Assembly: GCF_016765615.1 (NCBI RefSeq)
Contig: NZ_JAESWA010000022.1
Span: 397,542 to 461,541 of the forward strand
Length of the DNA: 64,000 nt
Origin: Clostridium paridis
GTDB taxonomy: Bacteria; Bacillota; Clostridia; Clostridiales; Clostridiaceae
Direction: 5' to 3'
The notes below the pieces were generated by a model. That model did not search any database. It was not told the DNA's origin and worked only from the letters and a program-made list of their open reading frames with translations. Below are positions 62,280-64,000 of the stretch, piece after piece; the first letter of the stretch is position 1; each line of letters opens with the position of its first letter. A program made the position numbers and the translations under genes.

Positions 62280-64000
62280 CTATATATTTCTAGTTTGTTC
62301 TTTTAACCATTCTCTTTCTTCTTGAGTTAATTTAGGAGCTAACTTTAAATAAACATCCTTGTGATAATTATTTATCCATTTAATTTCATTTTCTGTAAGC
62401 ATATCTTTATCTATCCCATCTAAATCTATAGGACAGTATGTAATTGCTTCAAACTTCATAAACTTACCAAATTCAGTTTTAATGTCTTCACATGCAACCA
62501 TCATATTCTCTGTTCTAATACCATGCTTTCCTTCTCTATATATTCCTGGTTCATTTGTGATTATCATACCCTTTTCTAACTTAATTTCATTAGGTACTTG
62601 GCTTATTCTATGTGGTCCCTCATGAACATTTAAAAAGAAGCCCACTCCATGTCCTGTTCCACACTTATAATCTAACCCCTGTTCCCAGATAGGTTGTCTT
62701 GCTAAAATATCTAAATTAGATCCAGTAGCTCCATATAGAAACTTTGCCGAGCTTAGTCCAATATGACCCTTTAACACTAGGGTAAAATCTCTTTTTTCCT
62801 CTTCAGTAAGTTCACCCAATACTATAGTTCTAGTGGTATCAGTAGTACCATTTAAATATTGTCCACCTGAATCTACTAAAAAGAGTCCTTTATTTTTCAA
62901 AATATATTGTATTTCATCATTTGCTTTATAATGCATCATTGCAGCATGATCCTTGTATCCAGCTATTGTGTCAAAGCTAGGACCTACAAATAATTCTTGC
63001 TCACTTCTAAATTCCTGTAACTTTTTATCAGCACTCATCTCTGTAATTAATTCTTTACCTACATTTTCTTTTAGCCATTTTATAAACCTTACCATGGCAA
63101 CTCCATCATTTATTTCACATTGTCTTAAGTTTTCTATTTCTGTTTCATTTTTGATAGATTTGAGATTAGTAGTAATATTGATATCCTCAATTTTCCTAGC
63201 TTGATTGTTTATTGAATAATATAAGCTCGCATTTACTTTATCTCCATCGAAAATTATGCTATCTTCTGATTTTAATTTCTTTAAATCATTTTCTATTTCA
63301 TAGTAGTCACGTAGCACTATTCCTTCAGATTCAAGTTCTAACTTAACTTCATTAGGTACCTTTTGTAAATTTATAAATAAATAGCATTCTTCCATTGATA
63401 TTAAAATGTTTGAAAGAACAACAGGATTATTTGGTACATCATTTCCTCTGACATTTAAAAGCCATGCTATATCATCTAATGAACTTAATAGGTGATAATT
63501 TGCCCCCTTAGTTTTCATCATGTTTCTTACTTTTGTTAATTTTTCACTTCTAGATTTACCTGCGTATTTTACATCATGGATAAATATCTTATCCATAGGG
63601 ATTTCCGGTCTATCTTTCCATAATTCATCTATTAAGTCTAAATCAATTTTTAGGGATATTTTCTTATCATTTAATTCTTTTTCCATAGCTTTAACCATAT
63701 TTATTGAAAAGACTCTACCATCCAAGCCTATCATATCATTTTCTTTTAATGTCTCCTTGAGCCATTCTGTGTATGAAGGTACACCAGGATCTACCATCCT
63801 AAACAATCTTATACCTGTGCCATTTAACTCATTTTCAGCTTGAATATAATACCTGCCATCTGTCCATAAACCAGCATCTTCTAATGTAACTACTATTGTA
63901 CCTGCAGAACCAGTAAATCCAGATACCCACTGTCTACACTTAAAATACTCAGCTACATATTCGCTTTGGTGAGCATCATAACTTGGAACTATGTATGCTT
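62280..64000 (-). CDS. Aminopeptidase P family (M24B), N-terminus missing
   Basis: The frame runs off the right edge, so the N-terminus is missing; at least 572 residues are visible. VPSYDAHQSEYVAEYFKC, RQWVSGFTGSAGT, LWTDGRYYIQA and HDV..KYAGKSR form the creatinase-like N-terminal part. The C-terminal pita-bread domain has the five metal ligands in LVDSGGQYLNGTTDTTRT (two Asp), GTGHGVGFFLNVHEGPH (His), NEPGIY (Glu) and GIRTENM (Glu). It removes the N-terminal residue before proline. About 120 bases upstream of the propeller gene. Confidence 0.93.
   Translation of the reverse strand, partial: AYIVPSYDAHQSEYVAEYFKCRQWVSGFTGSAGTIVVTLEDAGLWTDGRYYIQAENELNGTGIRLFRMVDPGVPSYTEWLKETLKENDMIGLDGRVFSINMVKAMEKELNDKKISLKIDLDLIDELWKDRPEIPMDKIFIHDVKYAGKSRSEKLTKVRNMMKTKGANYHLLSSLDDIAWLLNVRGNDVPNNPVVLSNILISMEECYLFINLQKVPNEVKLELESEGIVLRDYYEIENDLKKLKSEDSIIFDGDKVNASLYYSINNQARKIEDINITTNLKSIKNETEIENLRQCEINDGVAMVRFIKWLKENVGKELITEMSADKKLQEFRSEQELFVGPSFDTIAGYKDHAAMMHYKANDEIQYILKNKGLFLVDSGGQYLNGTTDTTRTIVLGELTEEEKRDFTLVLKGHIGLSSAKFLYGATGSNLDILARQPIWEQGLDYKCGTGHGVGFFLNVHEGPHRISQVPNEIKLEKGMIITNEPGIYREGKHGIRTENMMVACEDIKTEFGKFMKFEAITYCPIDLDGIDKDMLTENEIKWINNYHKDVYLKLAPKLTQEEREWLKEQTRNI

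Noticed and set aside
1-64000. CRISPR arrays, rRNA or tRNA genes, transposases, prophage or plasmid genes
   Set aside because: No regularly spaced repeats, no tRNA-like or rRNA sequence and no transposase, integrase or phage structural genes could be recognised on either strand.

Overview
The window looks like chromosome from an AT-rich, strictly anaerobic, spore-forming Firmicute, most likely Clostridium in the narrow sense. The supporting signs are very low GC, strong AAGGAGG ribosome binding sites, some TTG and GTG starts, rubredoxin, a pyruvate formate-lyase pair, a PyrK/PyrD-type pyrimidine operon, a small Spo0E-like protein, a T-box in front of argS and MurT/GatD peptidoglycan amidation genes. 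No rRNA, tRNA, CRISPR array, insertion sequence or prophage is visible. Both end genes are cut by the window: an Lrp/AsnC regulator on the left and a PepP-type aminopeptidase on the right.

Layout. 1-7.1 kb: Lrp fragment, small membrane proteins, a large P-loop protein related to PEP carboxykinase/HPr kinase, an acyltransferase, a ComEC-like lipoprotein, an RNase H-fold protein and a HAD phosphatase. 7.1-9.5 kb: iron uptake operon feoA-feoB-small Cys-rich protein behind a Fur-like operator. 9.5-14.6 kb: argS with T-box, a Ppx/GppA-HD protein, trmB and an M50 protease. 14.8-18.3 kb: cell-envelope cluster (LCP ligase, phosphodiester glycosidase, membrane-anchored protein). 18.4-24.1 kb: birA, ldh (with its own Fur-like operator), arginase, DnaQ-like exonuclease, M48 protease, rubredoxin. 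24.1-27.1 kb: pflB-pflA. 27.3-33.3 kb: pyrBICFKDE, controlled by an attenuator with two PyrR-type RNA loops. 33.3-36.6 kb: small unknown proteins, a GIY-YIG-like protein and a beta-lactamase-fold protein lacking its catalytic serine. 36.9-43.0 kb: pfkA, uppP, manA, a TPR protein. 43.2-50.3 kb: murT-gatD, an EamA transporter, a NUDIX hydrolase, a D,D-carboxypeptidase, a PpaX-like phosphatase and a Spo0E-like peptide. 50.4-56.1 kb: secreted PTP-like phytase plus GxGYxYP protein, convergent with a sugar ABC transporter that has no ATPase here. 56.3-64 kb: a small conserved protein, a class B PBP, DUF488, NagZ, a collagen-like propeller protein and PepP.

How it fits together. The core metabolism genes describe a fermenter that makes lactate (Ldh) or acetyl-CoA plus formate (Pfl), with glycolysis (PfkA) and de novo UMP synthesis. 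Iron appears to link uptake (feo) and fermentation (ldh) through near-identical operators placed at the same distance from the -10 box. Envelope building and remodelling is the second theme: UppP, MurT/GatD, PBP, carboxypeptidase, NagZ, LCP and NAGPA-domain proteins.

Most of the window is ordinary chromosomal core. The items most worth a second look are the duplicated PyrR loop in the pyr leader, the Fur-like site at ldh, the phytase/GxGYxYP pair and its overrun terminator, the serine-less beta-lactamase-like protein, the PEPCK/HprK-like protein and a family of roughly 100-bp palindromic intergenic elements.
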